A stretch of 64,000 bases of DNA, taken from contig NZ_CP011058.1 of the NCBI RefSeq assembly GCF_000961095.1, positions 5,162,001-5,226,000 on the forward strand. The letters are read 5' to 3'. The notes under the pieces were generated by a model, which was not told where the DNA came from, made no database searches, and saw nothing but the letters and a program-made list of their open reading frames with translations. A program made the translations under genes and the position numbers. This document shows, piece after piece, positions 1 to 8,694 of the stretch (position 1 is its first letter; each line of letters opens with the position of its first letter). The DNA is from Paenibacillus beijingensis (lineage in GTDB: Bacteria; Bacillota; Bacilli; Paenibacillales; Paenibacillaceae).

Positions 1-58
1 GTCCTAAATTCAGCTGCTCCATACCATCTTGCCTATCCCCCATCCATATCTGTACAAC

Positions 59-80
59 AAAAAACCGCGCTTTGCGCGGC
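59..80 (-). terminator. Intrinsic terminator of the malEFG operon
   Basis: On the minus strand a six-pair stem CCGCGC/GCGCGG with loop AAA is followed by six T. It lies about 45 bases after the malG stop, so it probably ends the lacI-malE-malF-malG transcript. Confidence 0.8.
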
Positions 81-123
81 TCAAGATAAAAATAAATATA
101 TTCCGTTACCAGAAACACGAATC

Positions 124-957
124 TTATCCCTTTTCGGCCCCGGCCGTCAATCCGTCCACGAGGAAACGCTGCATCAGGATGAACAAAACGGTGATCGGAA
201 CCGCGACGAGCACGCAGCCGGCGGCAAAGGTGGTGAACTCGGTCGAGAACGGGTCGGTGATCATATCGAACAGTCCGACGGCGAGCGTCTTTTTCTCCGG
301 CGTGCGCAGCACCAGCTTGGCGAAAATAAAGTCGGTGAACGCGCCGGTAAACGTCATGAGCGACGTGAACACGATCAGCGGCGTCGACAGCGGCATAATG
401 ATCCGGAAGAAAATGGTCAGATGCCCCGCTCCGTCAATGCGCGCCGCCTCGACCAGGCTTTTCGGAATCGTGTCGAAGTAGCTCTTCGAGAACAGGAAAA
501 ACAGCGGCGCCCCGGCGGCATAGACGATAATGATCGCCAAATGCGTATTGAGCAGGTTCATTTGGTTGAGCAAAATATAGATGGCGATCATGCTCATAAA
601 GCCGGGAAAGAGGCCGAGCACGAGCAGCAGGCTCATCAGATTTTTGCGGCCGGCAAAGCGGAACATCGAGAAGGCGTATCCGGTCAGCAGCGTCAGAACC
701 GTCCCGATGATCATGCTGGCGACCGAAATTTTCAGCGTGTTGACGTACCACCCGGCGAACAGATATTTGTCGAACAGGTTCGTGTAGTGCTCCAGCGTCA
801 AGGCGGACGGAATGATCGTATCGCTGTAGAGCGCGTCTCCGACGCGCAGCGACGACATCGTCACCCACAGCGCAGGGTAAACGCAGAAGACTCCGATGAT
901 CGCGAGCAGCACGTAACTGAATGATAGCCACAGCGTCGTTTTGGCTTTGCGTGTCAT
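124..957 (-). CDS. malG: Maltodextrin-type ABC transporter permease, MalG family
   Basis: Inner-membrane subunit of a carbohydrate ABC importer; with the MalF-like partner it forms the channel. The 277-residue length is that of MalG/MdxG. Several hydrophobic segments are visible, and the cytoplasmic EAA loop that contacts the ATPase reads EAARIDGAGHLTIFF. I chose the ATG at 957, giving MTRKAKTTLW, because the longer frame only adds residues overlapping the end of malF. It lies two bases after the malF stop, so the pair is surely co-transcribed. No ATPase gene is in the operon here; such importers in Firmicutes commonly share one MsmX-type ATPase encoded elsewhere (known of the family, inferred here). 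The exact sugar is not proven. Confidence 0.9.
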   Translation of the reverse strand: MTRKAKTTLWLSFSYVLLAIIGVFCVYPALWVTMSSLRVGDALYSDTIIPSALTLEHYTNLFDKYLFAGWYVNTLKISVASMIIGTVLTLLTGYAFSMFRFAGRKNLMSLLLVLGLFPGFMSMIAIYILLNQMNLLNTHLAIIIVYAAGAPLFFLFSKSYFDTIPKSLVEAARIDGAGHLTIFFRIIMPLSTPLIVFTSLMTFTGAFTDFIFAKLVLRTPEKKTLAVGLFDMITDPFSTEFTTFAAGCVLVAVPITVLFILMQRFLVDGLTAGAEKG

Positions 958-959
958 AG

Positions 960-2303
960 TTAAGCATCCTCCTCTTTGAACGCTTTCGTACGGCGCACGT
1001 TCCAGATCGCGAAGACGGACAGCACGATAAAGATGAAGATTCCGATCACCGATGCGAAGTTGTACTGCCCCTGCTCCATCGACAGCTTGAACAGCCACGT
1101 AATCAGAATGTCCGTATCTCCCGCGAACTGAAAGTCCCCGTTAACCGGTTTGCCGTTGGTCAGCAAGTAAACGATGTTGAAGTTGTTGATGTTGCCGACA
1201 AACTGCATAATGACGAGCGGAGCCATCGCATGCATGACCGACGGGAACGTGATCAGGGCAATTTTCTGGAAGGCGCTTGCGCCGTCGATGTCCGCCGCTT
1301 CGTACATATCTTTCGGGATCGTCGTCAAGATCCCGATGATCATCAGCATCGAAACCGGGAAGGTTAACCAGAAGTTCGCCAGCACGAGCGTAAATTTCGC
1401 CCACATCGGATCGGTCAGCCACGGCATCTTATCGAACCCGAGCAGGCTCAAATATTGGTTGAGCGGCCCGAACTGCCCGTTGAAGATGTTGCGGAGGATG
1501 AGCGTCGACACAAACATCGGGATCGCAAACGGCAAAATGAAAAGCGTCCGCCAAAACGATTTGAACCGGATTCCTTTCTGCTGCACGAGCAGCGCGACGG
1601 CGAATCCGCCGAAATAACCGGTCAGCGTCGCCAGTACGGCCCAAACGAACGTCCACAAGGTAACGCTGTAGAAGGTGTGGCTCCACGCTTTAATCCGGAA
1701 AATATCCCGGAACGTTTCGAAGCCGTGCCAATCGATCAGATGCGCCGGCGGCATGTTCTCCCGGGTGAAGTTCGTAAAGGCAACCAAAATCATAAAGACG
1801 ATCGGCATAACCGTAAAGAAAAAGACGCCGATCATCGGAATCGTCAGCACGATATGCGGGAAGCGGTAGGAAGCGACATAGCTCATCGTCTGGCGGAACG
1901 TATTCGGCTTCCCGCCTTCTTCCCGCAGCTTGCCGGTATGGTAGGCGTCTTTAACGGCGATGACGTACAGCCAGACGAACACGATCATAATAAAGACGGT
2001 GATCAGACCTTCGATCAGCAAAAAGATTGAATGGTCGCCCATCACCTGCTTGTACAATTTGCCGACCTTTCTCAGCTTCGTTTCCGTTTCGCCCAGCGTC
2101 ACGATGCCCCAAAGCGCATGAGGCAGCCGGGTAACGGCCGTATAGATCCCGAAGCCGTAAAAGGCGAGCATCAGTAACCCTTTCATATATTGCCGGTTAT
2201 AAAGCTGGCCCAGTCCCATCGCAAGCACAGACAGCAGGGCGGCTGTCCGGCTGTAACGTTTTGTATTGGGCGATCCGCTTCTCTCCATGGCGAGCTGCTG
2301 CAT
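960..2303 (-). CDS. malF: Maltodextrin-type ABC transporter permease, MalF family
   Basis: Second channel subunit of the importer, 447 residues, close to Bacillus MdxF. The N-terminal 150 residues carry extra hydrophobic segments, including a Gly-Leu-Gly-Gln-Leu-Tyr-Asn stretch seen in Firmicute MalF proteins. The C-terminal half holds the permease domain with the EAA loop EAADIDGASAFQKIALITFP. The ATG at 2303 is preceded by AAAGGAG; a GTG one codon earlier is possible. It follows malE after a 76-base gap that contains a strong hairpin. The sugar is inferred from the family only. Confidence 0.9.
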   Translation of the reverse strand: MQQLAMERSGSPNTKRYSRTAALLSVLAMGLGQLYNRQYMKGLLMLAFYGFGIYTAVTRLPHALWGIVTLGETETKLRKVGKLYKQVMGDHSIFLLIEGLITVFIMIVFVWLYVIAVKDAYHTGKLREEGGKPNTFRQTMSYVASYRFPHIVLTIPMIGVFFFTVMPIVFMILVAFTNFTRENMPPAHLIDWHGFETFRDIFRIKAWSHTFYSVTLWTFVWAVLATLTGYFGGFAVALLVQQKGIRFKSFWRTLFILPFAIPMFVSTLILRNIFNGQFGPLNQYLSLLGFDKMPWLTDPMWAKFTLVLANFWLTFPVSMLMIIGILTTIPKDMYEAADIDGASAFQKIALITFPSVMHAMAPLVIMQFVGNINNFNIVYLLTNGKPVNGDFQFAGDTDILITWLFKLSMEQGQYNFASVIGIFIFIVLSVFAIWNVRRTKAFKEEDA

Positions 2304-2329
2304 CACTCTCCACTCCTTTTCAATGAAAT

Positions 2330-2352
2330 GCGATCACCCGCCGGGTGATCGC
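2330..2352 (-). other. malE-malF intercistronic hairpin
   Basis: A perfect 10-base-pair inverted repeat (GCGATCACCC / GGGTGATCGC, loop of three) lies between the malE stop and the malF ribosome binding site. No T-run follows it, so it is not a normal terminator. Such hairpins often protect the 3' end of the binding-protein message, so that the binding protein is made in excess of the permeases; that role is inferred. Confidence 0.7.
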
Positions 2353-2379
2353 CTGTTATGCAACGCTGTTGTTTTTGTA

Positions 2380-3675
2380 CTATTTTTGGTTTTCGATGTT
2401 CGATTTAATATTTGCGGCCGCTTTGTCCAGCGTTGTCTTGACATCGGCGCCGTTCCAGATCGCATCTACAGCAGGATCCAGGCTTTGCCATACGTATTGG
2501 GTTTCAGGCACGTTCGGCACGCGATGGCTGTTTTTGATTTGTTTCAAAAAACCTTGCGTCATTTCATCTTTGCGGATCCCTTCAACCGATTCGACATCTT
2601 TGGCTGCCGGGATGGCGCCGGTCAATTCATTAATTTTAACCTGCATTTCTTTTGTCGTGATGAAATGGGCAAGCAGCTTCGCCGCATTCGGATATTTCGA
2701 ATATGCGCTGACGAAATACGATGTGTGGCCGGCAAGCGGCTTCGCGTTCTCTCCGCCCGGCAATGTCGGCATTGGCAGAACGCCCACTTCAAACGGAAGC
2801 TTGCTGTTGGCGCCAATTGCCCAGCTACCATCCAAATTGATCGCCAATTTGCCTTGCTGCCATAGCCCTGATTTAACGTCGCCTGTCATATCCGTCAATT
2901 TCATCGGCAAAATTTCCTTAAGCGATTGGAAAAACTGCAATCCTTTTACGGAGCCTTCATTATTCAGGCCGATATCGGTCGTGTCGGTTTCGTTATTGCC
3001 AAAGATATAACCGCCATATCCTGTCATAAATGCAAGATCGAAGAATGACTGCCTTCCTTCAAACATAAAGCCGAATTTGTTATTTTTGACGTCATTGAAT
3101 TTTTTCGAGAACGCGATGATGTCGTCCCAAGTGTCAAACTTGGCGTCTTTCACGAGATCTTTATTGTAGTAAAGCGAAGTTGTATATACGTTCCACGGAT
3201 ACCCGTACAAAATGCCTTCATAAGTAGCTGCGCCGATCGCTTCGTCACGGTTGATCTGTTTCGTATCTTCTTCAAAATAGTCGTTCGGAATGACGAGGCC
3301 GCCTTTCACGGCTTGTGAAAGACCTTCGTTCTGAAGCCCGAACACGTCGGCGCCCGTTCCGGCCGGTCCGTCCGTCGACATACGAGCCACACTATCCCAG
3401 TAGGCCACATTTTCAACCTTCACTTTGATATTGTATTTCTTCTCAAATTCCTGCACGGCATATTCGTAGTACGGTTTCTGGTCTTCTAACGTCCACCATA
3501 CCAGTGTAGCGCCTTCTTCCGGCTTCAGTTCCTCGTTCGCCGCTGCTTCGTTTTGCTGATTGGTTCCATTGCTTGCTTCATTGCCCGAATTGGCAGAATC
3601 CGTTTTGCCGCCGCATGCGGCGAGGGACATCGTCATAACGCTGGAAAGTGCAAGAAGAGCCAGTTTCTTTTTCAT
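2380..3675 (-). CDS. malE: Maltodextrin-type ABC transporter solute-binding lipoprotein, MalE family
   Basis: Extracellular sugar receptor of the importer, 431 residues. The N-terminus is a lipoprotein signal: MKKKLALLAL, then a hydrophobic stretch and the lipobox SLAAC, so the mature protein is anchored by Cys20. A Gly/Asn/Ser-rich linker leads into the bilobed domain. Family segments include LVWWTLEDQKPY near the start and AINLDGSWAIG, LAGHTSYFVSAYSKYPNAAKLLA later, as in MalE/MdxE proteins. The ATG follows a GGGGG ribosome site. It lies 79 bases after the LacI regulator gene with no terminator between, so the regulator and transporter probably form one operon. Confidence 0.92.
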   Translation of the reverse strand: MKKKLALLALSSVMTMSLAACGGKTDSANSGNEASNGTNQQNEAAANEELKPEEGATLVWWTLEDQKPYYEYAVQEFEKKYNIKVKVENVAYWDSVARMSTDGPAGTGADVFGLQNEGLSQAVKGGLVIPNDYFEEDTKQINRDEAIGAATYEGILYGYPWNVYTTSLYYNKDLVKDAKFDTWDDIIAFSKKFNDVKNNKFGFMFEGRQSFFDLAFMTGYGGYIFGNNETDTTDIGLNNEGSVKGLQFFQSLKEILPMKLTDMTGDVKSGLWQQGKLAINLDGSWAIGANSKLPFEVGVLPMPTLPGGENAKPLAGHTSYFVSAYSKYPNAAKLLAHFITTKEMQVKINELTGAIPAAKDVESVEGIRKDEMTQGFLKQIKNSHRVPNVPETQYVWQSLDPAVDAIWNGADVKTTLDKAAANIKSNIENQK

Positions 3676-3754
3676 TGATTTTAACCCCCTTTAGTTAAAT
3701 TTAGTCTTCAATGATGCAGTTGATTGAAACAAGCGAAAAACAGGAAGAAGCGGA

Positions 3755-4765
3755 TTAAAGCGATACTTTTATGCAACTCCCCCTTATAATAATTTCATGC
3801 GGCAGAATTTTTGCTTCAGGAGCATAGTCTTCTTTTTGCCGGATTTGCTTGAGCAGCATTTGCGCCGCCTGAACGCCGAGTTCGTAGACCGGCTGGCGTA
3901 CCGTCGTGAAGCCCGGCAAGTACGATTTGGCTATCGGGATATCGTCAAATCCCATGACCGAAATATCTTCAGGCACCCGCAGCCCGCTGTCATCCGCCGC
4001 CCGAATCGCCCCAATGGCCACCATATCGCTGATGCAGAAGACGGCAGTGGGCTTGTCATTCTGTCGGAACAACTTCATCCCGCTTTCATAACCGGATTCG
4101 ATGGTGTAGTCCAGCGGATAATACAGTTTCTCATCGTACTCAATTCCGTGATCGGTGAGCGCCTGCTTATATCCTTCCAAGCGCCGAATGACCTGAACAT
4201 ACATCCGAGGCCCTCCGAAAAAAGCGATTCGACGATGTCCCAATTGAATCAAATACCGGGTTGCATCGTACGCAGCCTTGTAATCATCGATATTAATACT
4301 TGAAAATCGCCTCTGTTTGTCGGTATGGCTTGCAAAAACAACCGGAACGGCGTTGTTCTCAAAAAACTCGATATGTTTCGGTTTGGGAGCTGATGTTAGC
4401 AGCACAACTCCATCGACATATTTTTCCCTCAGCAATTTTAAATAATGTAGCTCGATATCCGTGTCACGTTTCGTATTGCATAGCAGCGTCGTATAATTGT
4501 GTTTGAAAAATTCCTCTTCAATAGCCTGTACAAAAATCGAAATGTACGTATTTTCAATACCTGGAATCAAAACCCCGATTAATTTGCTTTCCTTCATAAT
4601 GAGACTGCGCGCAACCGAATTGGGATTAAAGTTGAGCTCGCCCACAACTTTCAGCACTCTTTCCCGCACAGCTTTGCTGACAGGCTTGCTCTGATTAAGT
4701 ACACGCGAAACAGTAGCAATCGATACATTCGCTTTAAGGGCAACATCTTTTATCGTGATATCCAT
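3755..4765 (-). CDS. LacI-family transcriptional regulator of the mal operon
   Basis: A 336-residue LacI/GalR protein. Residues 1-60 form the helix-turn-helix and hinge (TIKDVALKANVSIATVSRVL), followed by a periplasmic-binding-protein-like effector domain ending with MGFDDIPIAKSYLPGFTTVR, typical of the family. It lies first in the minus-strand operon before malE, so it most likely senses a maltodextrin or related sugar and represses its own operon. Two near-identical palindromes upstream of its start are the probable operators. The effector is inferred from context. Confidence 0.9.
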   Translation of the reverse strand: MDITIKDVALKANVSIATVSRVLNQSKPVSKAVRERVLKVVGELNFNPNSVARSLIMKESKLIGVLIPGIENTYISIFVQAIEEEFFKHNYTTLLCNTKRDTDIELHYLKLLREKYVDGVVLLTSAPKPKHIEFFENNAVPVVFASHTDKQRRFSSINIDDYKAAYDATRYLIQLGHRRIAFFGGPRMYVQVIRRLEGYKQALTDHGIEYDEKLYYPLDYTIESGYESGMKLFRQNDKPTAVFCISDMVAIGAIRAADDSGLRVPEDISVMGFDDIPIAKSYLPGFTTVRQPVYELGVQAAQMLLKQIRQKEDYAPEAKILPHEIIIRGSCIKVSL

Positions 4766-4788
4766 TCTCGTAAATCCTTTCCCAACAT

Positions 4789-4806
4789 TAGGAAAACCTT
4801 TTCCTA
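4789..4806. promoter_or_regulatory. LacI-type operator 1
   Basis: TAGGAAAACCTTTTCCTA has perfect 8-base arms around a central CC. It sits 23 bases before the LacI gene start, where a bound repressor would block early elongation or initiation. Confidence 0.7.
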
Positions 4807-4843
4807 TACCATGAAAGTTAAGCTGATTTCTGTCTCCTAATAA

Positions 4844-4859
4844 TAGGAAAACCTTTTCC
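4844..4859. promoter_or_regulatory. LacI-type operator 2
   Basis: TAGGAAAACCTTTTCC repeats operator 1 in the same orientation, 55 bases away start to start (about five helical turns). A TATTAT that could serve as a -10 element on the minus strand overlaps its left edge. Upstream to about 5400 (some 540 bases) I see no gene, only AT-rich DNA. Confidence 0.65.
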
Positions 4860-5403
4860 GGACCAGAAAAAATAAAGTCAGGAGGTGCTTTTCAAAGAGA
4901 ATGAACAAATGAAGACCCTATTATAACCGATATTCTGACAATGTGCACGATGAATCCTCGCTCATTGCAATTCAACATGCTTCGTTATAGCGAATGCCGA
5001 TCTCTTGAATCCACTATATATTCCATCACACAATACGGTCAATAAAGTTAACGTCTAATTGTTAAACTCCATAAAATTAAACGTTGTTTCTATGCATCAT
5101 GCACTGATTGTTCAGCATAAGTTGGTTATCATCTCGATTTCCGATGAATAATGTGTCACATTAATGTTATGTTTGGTCCCCCATCCCCCGTCACTTTAAG
5201 CCGGGCATGCCGCAAAGACTGCTCAATGGACTATGATATTTGCTAATTATTACCGGTTATCAAGCCTGCGGAAGATTTACCATGAAGAGTCATGACCCCT
5301 TTGTACAGGCGAAGCGTGCTGCGATAAGCGCGTCGGATCCTGACGCTTGCGAGTTGAGCGGAACCCGCCGATGCTCTTCTAACGGTCATTTTTTGACGGC
5401 AGC

Positions 5404-5436
5404 AAAAAAACTCAAGCATTGTCTCAGCTTGAGTTT
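5404..5436 (-). terminator. Intrinsic terminator after the WH/HH-motif protein gene
   Basis: Minus-strand stem ACTCAAGC/GCTTGAGT with a nine-base loop is followed by TTTTTTT. It lies 30 bases downstream of the stop at 5466. Confidence 0.8.
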
Positions 5437-5465
5437 CACCAATACGTTCAAATTGTCTGCTTTCC

Positions 5466-6395
5466 TTATGATGAACATGACGAGCCGCACGATGAACTGC
5501 TGCATGACGAGGATGACCCATCGCTGCCGGAAGATGAACCCGAACCGGAATCGTGAGATTCGCTGCTGCACGAAGAATCGCGGGTACTTTTACCGCCGTC
5601 ATCATTAAAGAGGTTCCAAAACAGGATTGTGTTAAGCACGTCGCTGCCGGAACTATCCGATGTATTAGAAGCTCCGGCACGACGGCGTTCCGACTTGCTG
5701 CGGTTTTGAGGACGATTTTTAGCGGTTCTAAATTGTTCTATGATCTGACTAACCGTATCGGCTGCTGCCGCCTCAAACTCGCGGATTAAATTCGTCTTGA
5801 AATAATTGTCGAGAAGAAAAGCGCGATCGCAAGACAAAACGCGATTCAAAAATTTGGGATCGAGCTTATGAACGTTAAACTTGCCGAGCAGCGTTATATT
5901 CTCGTCGAACACTTCAAAAATGGTGGAATAAACGAGCTCAAACAACGCCCGATCGTGTTTCCCGGGTTTTACCGCATTTCCGACATGCGGGGCATGATGA
6001 ACCATGGAGCCAAGCAGATCCTCACAAAACGTTTGGTATTGCTGCGTGAACATAAGGGCGGCATGCCAAACCTCATCGACGGAGGAACTGTACATCCCTA
6101 CCTTCTTCAACAAAATGTTCATACCAAGAAAACGTTTAAATTCAAACAGCAGCCACGAGTACGTTTTCTCGGACATCCCCGGATGCTCTGCGAACAGCCG
6201 GTCTTTCACATTTTCCCAGTAACTCTCGTGCTTGCGGAATACTTGTTCAAAACGGACCTCTATTTGCCGCAGAGATTCGGCTTCGCGAAACTTCAAGCCT
6301 TCAGGTGCGAAGGTCGAAAACGATTTGCCTGAACGGGTCCGAAACGACTTTGCGGGTACCGGCGATATTCCAAATAACCTTTTTAGCAATTTCAT
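5466..6395 (-). CDS. Uncharacterised protein with glycine-rich-domain-protein-like WH/HH motif and Ser/Cys-rich tail
   Basis: A 309-residue soluble protein of unknown function. Residues 103-134 read SSVDEVWHAALMFT, then YQTFCEDLLGSMVHH. This resembles the DxxWHxHxxxTxxYxxFC...HH motif of plant and bacterial 'glycine-rich domain-containing proteins' (DUF1399-like). Residues 225-245 are basic. The last 35 residues are almost only Ser, Gly and Cys (SSSSCSSSSCGSSCSS), comparable to the Gly/Cys tails of some membrane and surface proteins. There is no signal peptide or membrane segment. The start has AAGGAG nine bases upstream. It has its own terminator. The family assignment is from motif memory only. 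Confidence 0.75.
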   Translation of the reverse strand: MKLLKRLFGISPVPAKSFRTRSGKSFSTFAPEGLKFREAESLRQIEVRFEQVFRKHESYWENVKDRLFAEHPGMSEKTYSWLLFEFKRFLGMNILLKKVGMYSSSVDEVWHAALMFTQQYQTFCEDLLGSMVHHAPHVGNAVKPGKHDRALFELVYSTIFEVFDENITLLGKFNVHKLDPKFLNRVLSCDRAFLLDNYFKTNLIREFEAAAADTVSQIIEQFRTAKNRPQNRSKSERRRAGASNTSDSSGSDVLNTILFWNLFNDDGGKSTRDSSCSSESHDSGSGSSSGSDGSSSSCSSSSCGSSCSS

Positions 6396-6636
6396 TGAAA
6401 AAATCTCCTTATTTCGGTTGTATCAGAGAAACCGCCAACTTTCGCTTATTATTGCTAAATGGGGCATAAGACGGGACCGCAGAAATCAGTCCTGTTTCAT
6501 TGAAAGACTTTGCGTTGAAGTGTCGGCCTATGTATGACAACCGCCACTGCCAAGTCTTTCTTTATTATGATCCAGTACCGGGTCCCTTTAGGATAACGCT
6601 TAAAAAAGTTGGGCAACCATTGTGGTCATTCGGTTG

Positions 6637-7005
6637 TTACTTCTTCTTTTTCGATTTAGCTTTTTCCATGTTGCTTGCAACTCTGTATTTAACGATTCGG
6701 CTTATAATTTCATATGGCAGCGGCTTACCGGTGGGGAATTGTATTGTCCCTTTCGATTTGTGATATTCCTTTAACTCCTCTTTGAATTCTTCGATTCCGC
6801 TCGGAGTCGGATTTTTGAAAGCCGCAAAATGCACTAAATTTCCATGGAGCTCGAATGTAGGCATCTGGTAGCTGATCTTCTCCTTTGCACCCGGCGCCGA
6901 CTCTTTGATGACTTGCCTTAACGTTTGAAGAATATCCTGAATCTCCGGAGAAAACGTTGCAATATATTCGTCAATCGACCCATAAGTGATTTTGTTGTCT
7001 TTCAT
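6637..7005 (-). CDS. DUF1801 family protein (YdhG/iron-chaperone-like)
   Basis: A 122-residue protein. The segments IDEYIATFSPEIQDILQTLRQVI, APGAKEKISYQMPTF and KGTIQFPTGKPLPYEIISRIVKYR are typical of the DUF1801 fold, related to frataxin-like YdhG of Bacillus. It ends in a basic KAKSKKKK tail. I start at the ATG at 7005 with AGGAG ten bases upstream; the longer open frame adds unrelated residues. It follows the radical SAM gene by 74 bases on the same strand and may be co-transcribed. The biochemical role is unknown; some homologues are proposed iron chaperones. Confidence 0.85.
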   Translation of the reverse strand: MKDNKITYGSIDEYIATFSPEIQDILQTLRQVIKESAPGAKEKISYQMPTFELHGNLVHFAAFKNPTPSGIEEFKEELKEYHKSKGTIQFPTGKPLPYEIISRIVKYRVASNMEKAKSKKKK

Positions 7006-7079
7006 GGGAACGATTCTCCTTTCATGGGACAGGCTTTCATTCCCATTATAGCAGGTTGATCGGGCTGTTCCCTCAACCA

Positions 7080-7958
7080 TTACGCTCCAAACCGCTGGCG
7101 ATACCCGCATCTTCTGCATAATTCCTCAACAGCCTCCCTGCGGGAAAATCCTTCGACGATATTATTCGCCCGCTCGCCATTCACAATGTCAGAAAACGAT
7201 GTCTGATTAATATTGCCCAGATTGATTACCCCTTCCCCATCTAGACAGCATGGTACGACAGTCCCGTTCTCGAGAATTGCCGCCTGGCTGCGAAGTGCAT
7301 GGCAAAAGCCTTTGCCTTCATCCTCGGGCGCTGTCAAACTAGGCCACTGGAATTCAACATCTTGGTTCAAATAGACGCGGCTTGCGATTCTCACTCCGCT
7401 GCCCGGCACTACCTTTTCTTCGATCTTGTAATCAAGGCCAAATTCTTTTTCCACGATTTCGAGAGTCTGGCGATTTCTGCTTTTTTGAAGGTTTGTTGTG
7501 TTGTTCTGCGTCAAATTCCATAGTCGAAATGAAAAAATGATATTATGCTCTTCCGCTTCACGGACGAACGAGAGGATTTCCCGTAAATATCCTTCGCGGT
7601 CGGTTGATCCCTCATGCCCGTCAAAGCTGTGGAGTGAAAAGTTCATCTGTCTGAGGGCCGGCTTCCCCAGCAATTTATGCCGATTTTTCGCGATCAGTGT
7701 TCCATTCGTTGTAATATTGACCTTAAAGCCTTTCTCGTGGCTGATATCCAGCAGCTCATCGATCTTGGGGTGAAGAAGCGGCTCCCCCTTGACGTGCAAA
7801 TAAATATAATTGGTGAACGGTTTGATCTCATCCAACCTTTTCGAGAAGTCGTCCATCTTAATAAAACTTGCCTTGCGCTCCGTTGGCGGGCAAAAGGAAC
7901 AGGCGAGATTGCAAATACTCGTAATTTCGATATAAACCTTTTTAAATGTTCTCAACAT
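7080..7958 (-). CDS. Radical SAM/SPASM domain protein
   Basis: A 292-residue radical S-adenosylmethionine protein. The N-terminal cluster motif is C16-x3-C20-x2-C23 in SICNLACSFCPP. The C-terminal region has a SPASM-like cysteine set (FCHALRSQ, VVPCCLDGEGVINLGNI, ELCRRCGYRQ) expected to bind an auxiliary iron-sulfur cluster. SPASM proteins modify peptides, enzymes or sugars, but no substrate candidate is adjacent. The start ATG has GGGGAAAA before it. Function beyond the family is unknown. Confidence 0.85.
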   Translation of the reverse strand: MLRTFKKVYIEITSICNLACSFCPPTERKASFIKMDDFSKRLDEIKPFTNYIYLHVKGEPLLHPKIDELLDISHEKGFKVNITTNGTLIAKNRHKLLGKPALRQMNFSLHSFDGHEGSTDREGYLREILSFVREAEEHNIIFSFRLWNLTQNNTTNLQKSRNRQTLEIVEKEFGLDYKIEEKVVPGSGVRIASRVYLNQDVEFQWPSLTAPEDEGKGFCHALRSQAAILENGTVVPCCLDGEGVINLGNINQTSFSDIVNGERANNIVEGFSRREAVEELCRRCGYRQRFGA

Positions 7959-8137
7959 TTTTCCCCGTTCCAGATGTCTGTGATTGTATGATGTTCACTA
8001 AATCTTCTCCCATATAGTAACATAGGAGGCCTGTTACAGGTAACGGTATATTATAGACAAAGATAAGCTGCGAGAAGGAAACTTAATAATTCCATCGAAT
8101 ATTAATTGTAAATTTTTATATAGAAAGGGATTTGGAT

Positions 8138-8554
8138 ATGAATATTATCAGAGAGATGACGATTAACGATTACGAACAAATGATTGAATTGTGGAACGGC
8201 ATTGAGGGGTTAGCGTTAAGTGATGCTGATTCCAAGGAAAACATTGATATGTATTTAAACAGAAACAAAGGATTAAGTTACGTATGTGAACATGACAGTA
8301 AAATTGTCGGGACGATATTGTGCGGGCATGATGGAAGACGAGGTTTCATTTACCATTTGGCTGTACATCCGGACTACAGAAAACAAAAAATTGGCAACAA
8401 ACTCGTGCAAATAAGTTTAGAAAAATTAAACAGAGAAGGAATTGATAAGTGTCACATATTTGTGATTGAAGATAATAGGGTTGGAAATGGCTTTTGGACT
8501 TCGATTGGTTGGGAGAAAAGAAGCGGTTTTTTTGTGTATTCAAAAAACACCTAA
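8138..8554 (+). CDS. GNAT family N-acetyltransferase
   Basis: A 138-residue acetyl-CoA-dependent acetyltransferase. The acetyl-CoA loop region reads IYHLAVHPDYRKQKIGNKLVQISLEKL, the classic GNAT motif A, followed by VIEDNRVGNGFWTSIGW. The ATG at 8138 has AAAGGG eight bases upstream; a TTG two codons earlier is less likely. It is divergent from the radical SAM gene and has its own terminator. Its coding is more AT-rich than its neighbours, which could mean a different origin. The acceptor substrate is unknown. Confidence 0.85.
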   Translation: MNIIREMTINDYEQMIELWNGIEGLALSDADSKENIDMYLNRNKGLSYVCEHDSKIVGTILCGHDGRRGFIYHLAVHPDYRKQKIGNKLVQISLEKLNREGIDKCHIFVIEDNRVGNGFWTSIGWEKRSGFFVYSKNT

Positions 8555-8591
8555 CACATCCATTTTATCCGATCCGTTAGCTGGTAAATAC

Positions 8592-8630
8592 AAAGGAAGG
8601 GGCTAAAACTCATCCCCTTCCTTTCTCTCT
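8592..8630 (+). terminator. Intrinsic terminator after the GNAT gene
   Basis: Stem AAAGGAAGGGG/CCCCTTCCTTT (11 pairs, 11-base loop) is followed by the pyrimidine tract CTCTCTT, 38 bases after the stop. Confidence 0.75.
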
Positions 8631-8694
8631 TGCCTGTGCAAGTATCGATCCGGAGCGGTTTTATTTTACGAACGAAATGATCTTACCTACCTAA

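Noticed and set aside
5240..5608. 122-codon plus-strand open frame
   Set aside because: It overlaps the tail and terminator of the minus-strand WH/HH-motif gene, has no ribosome site and no recognisable sequence.
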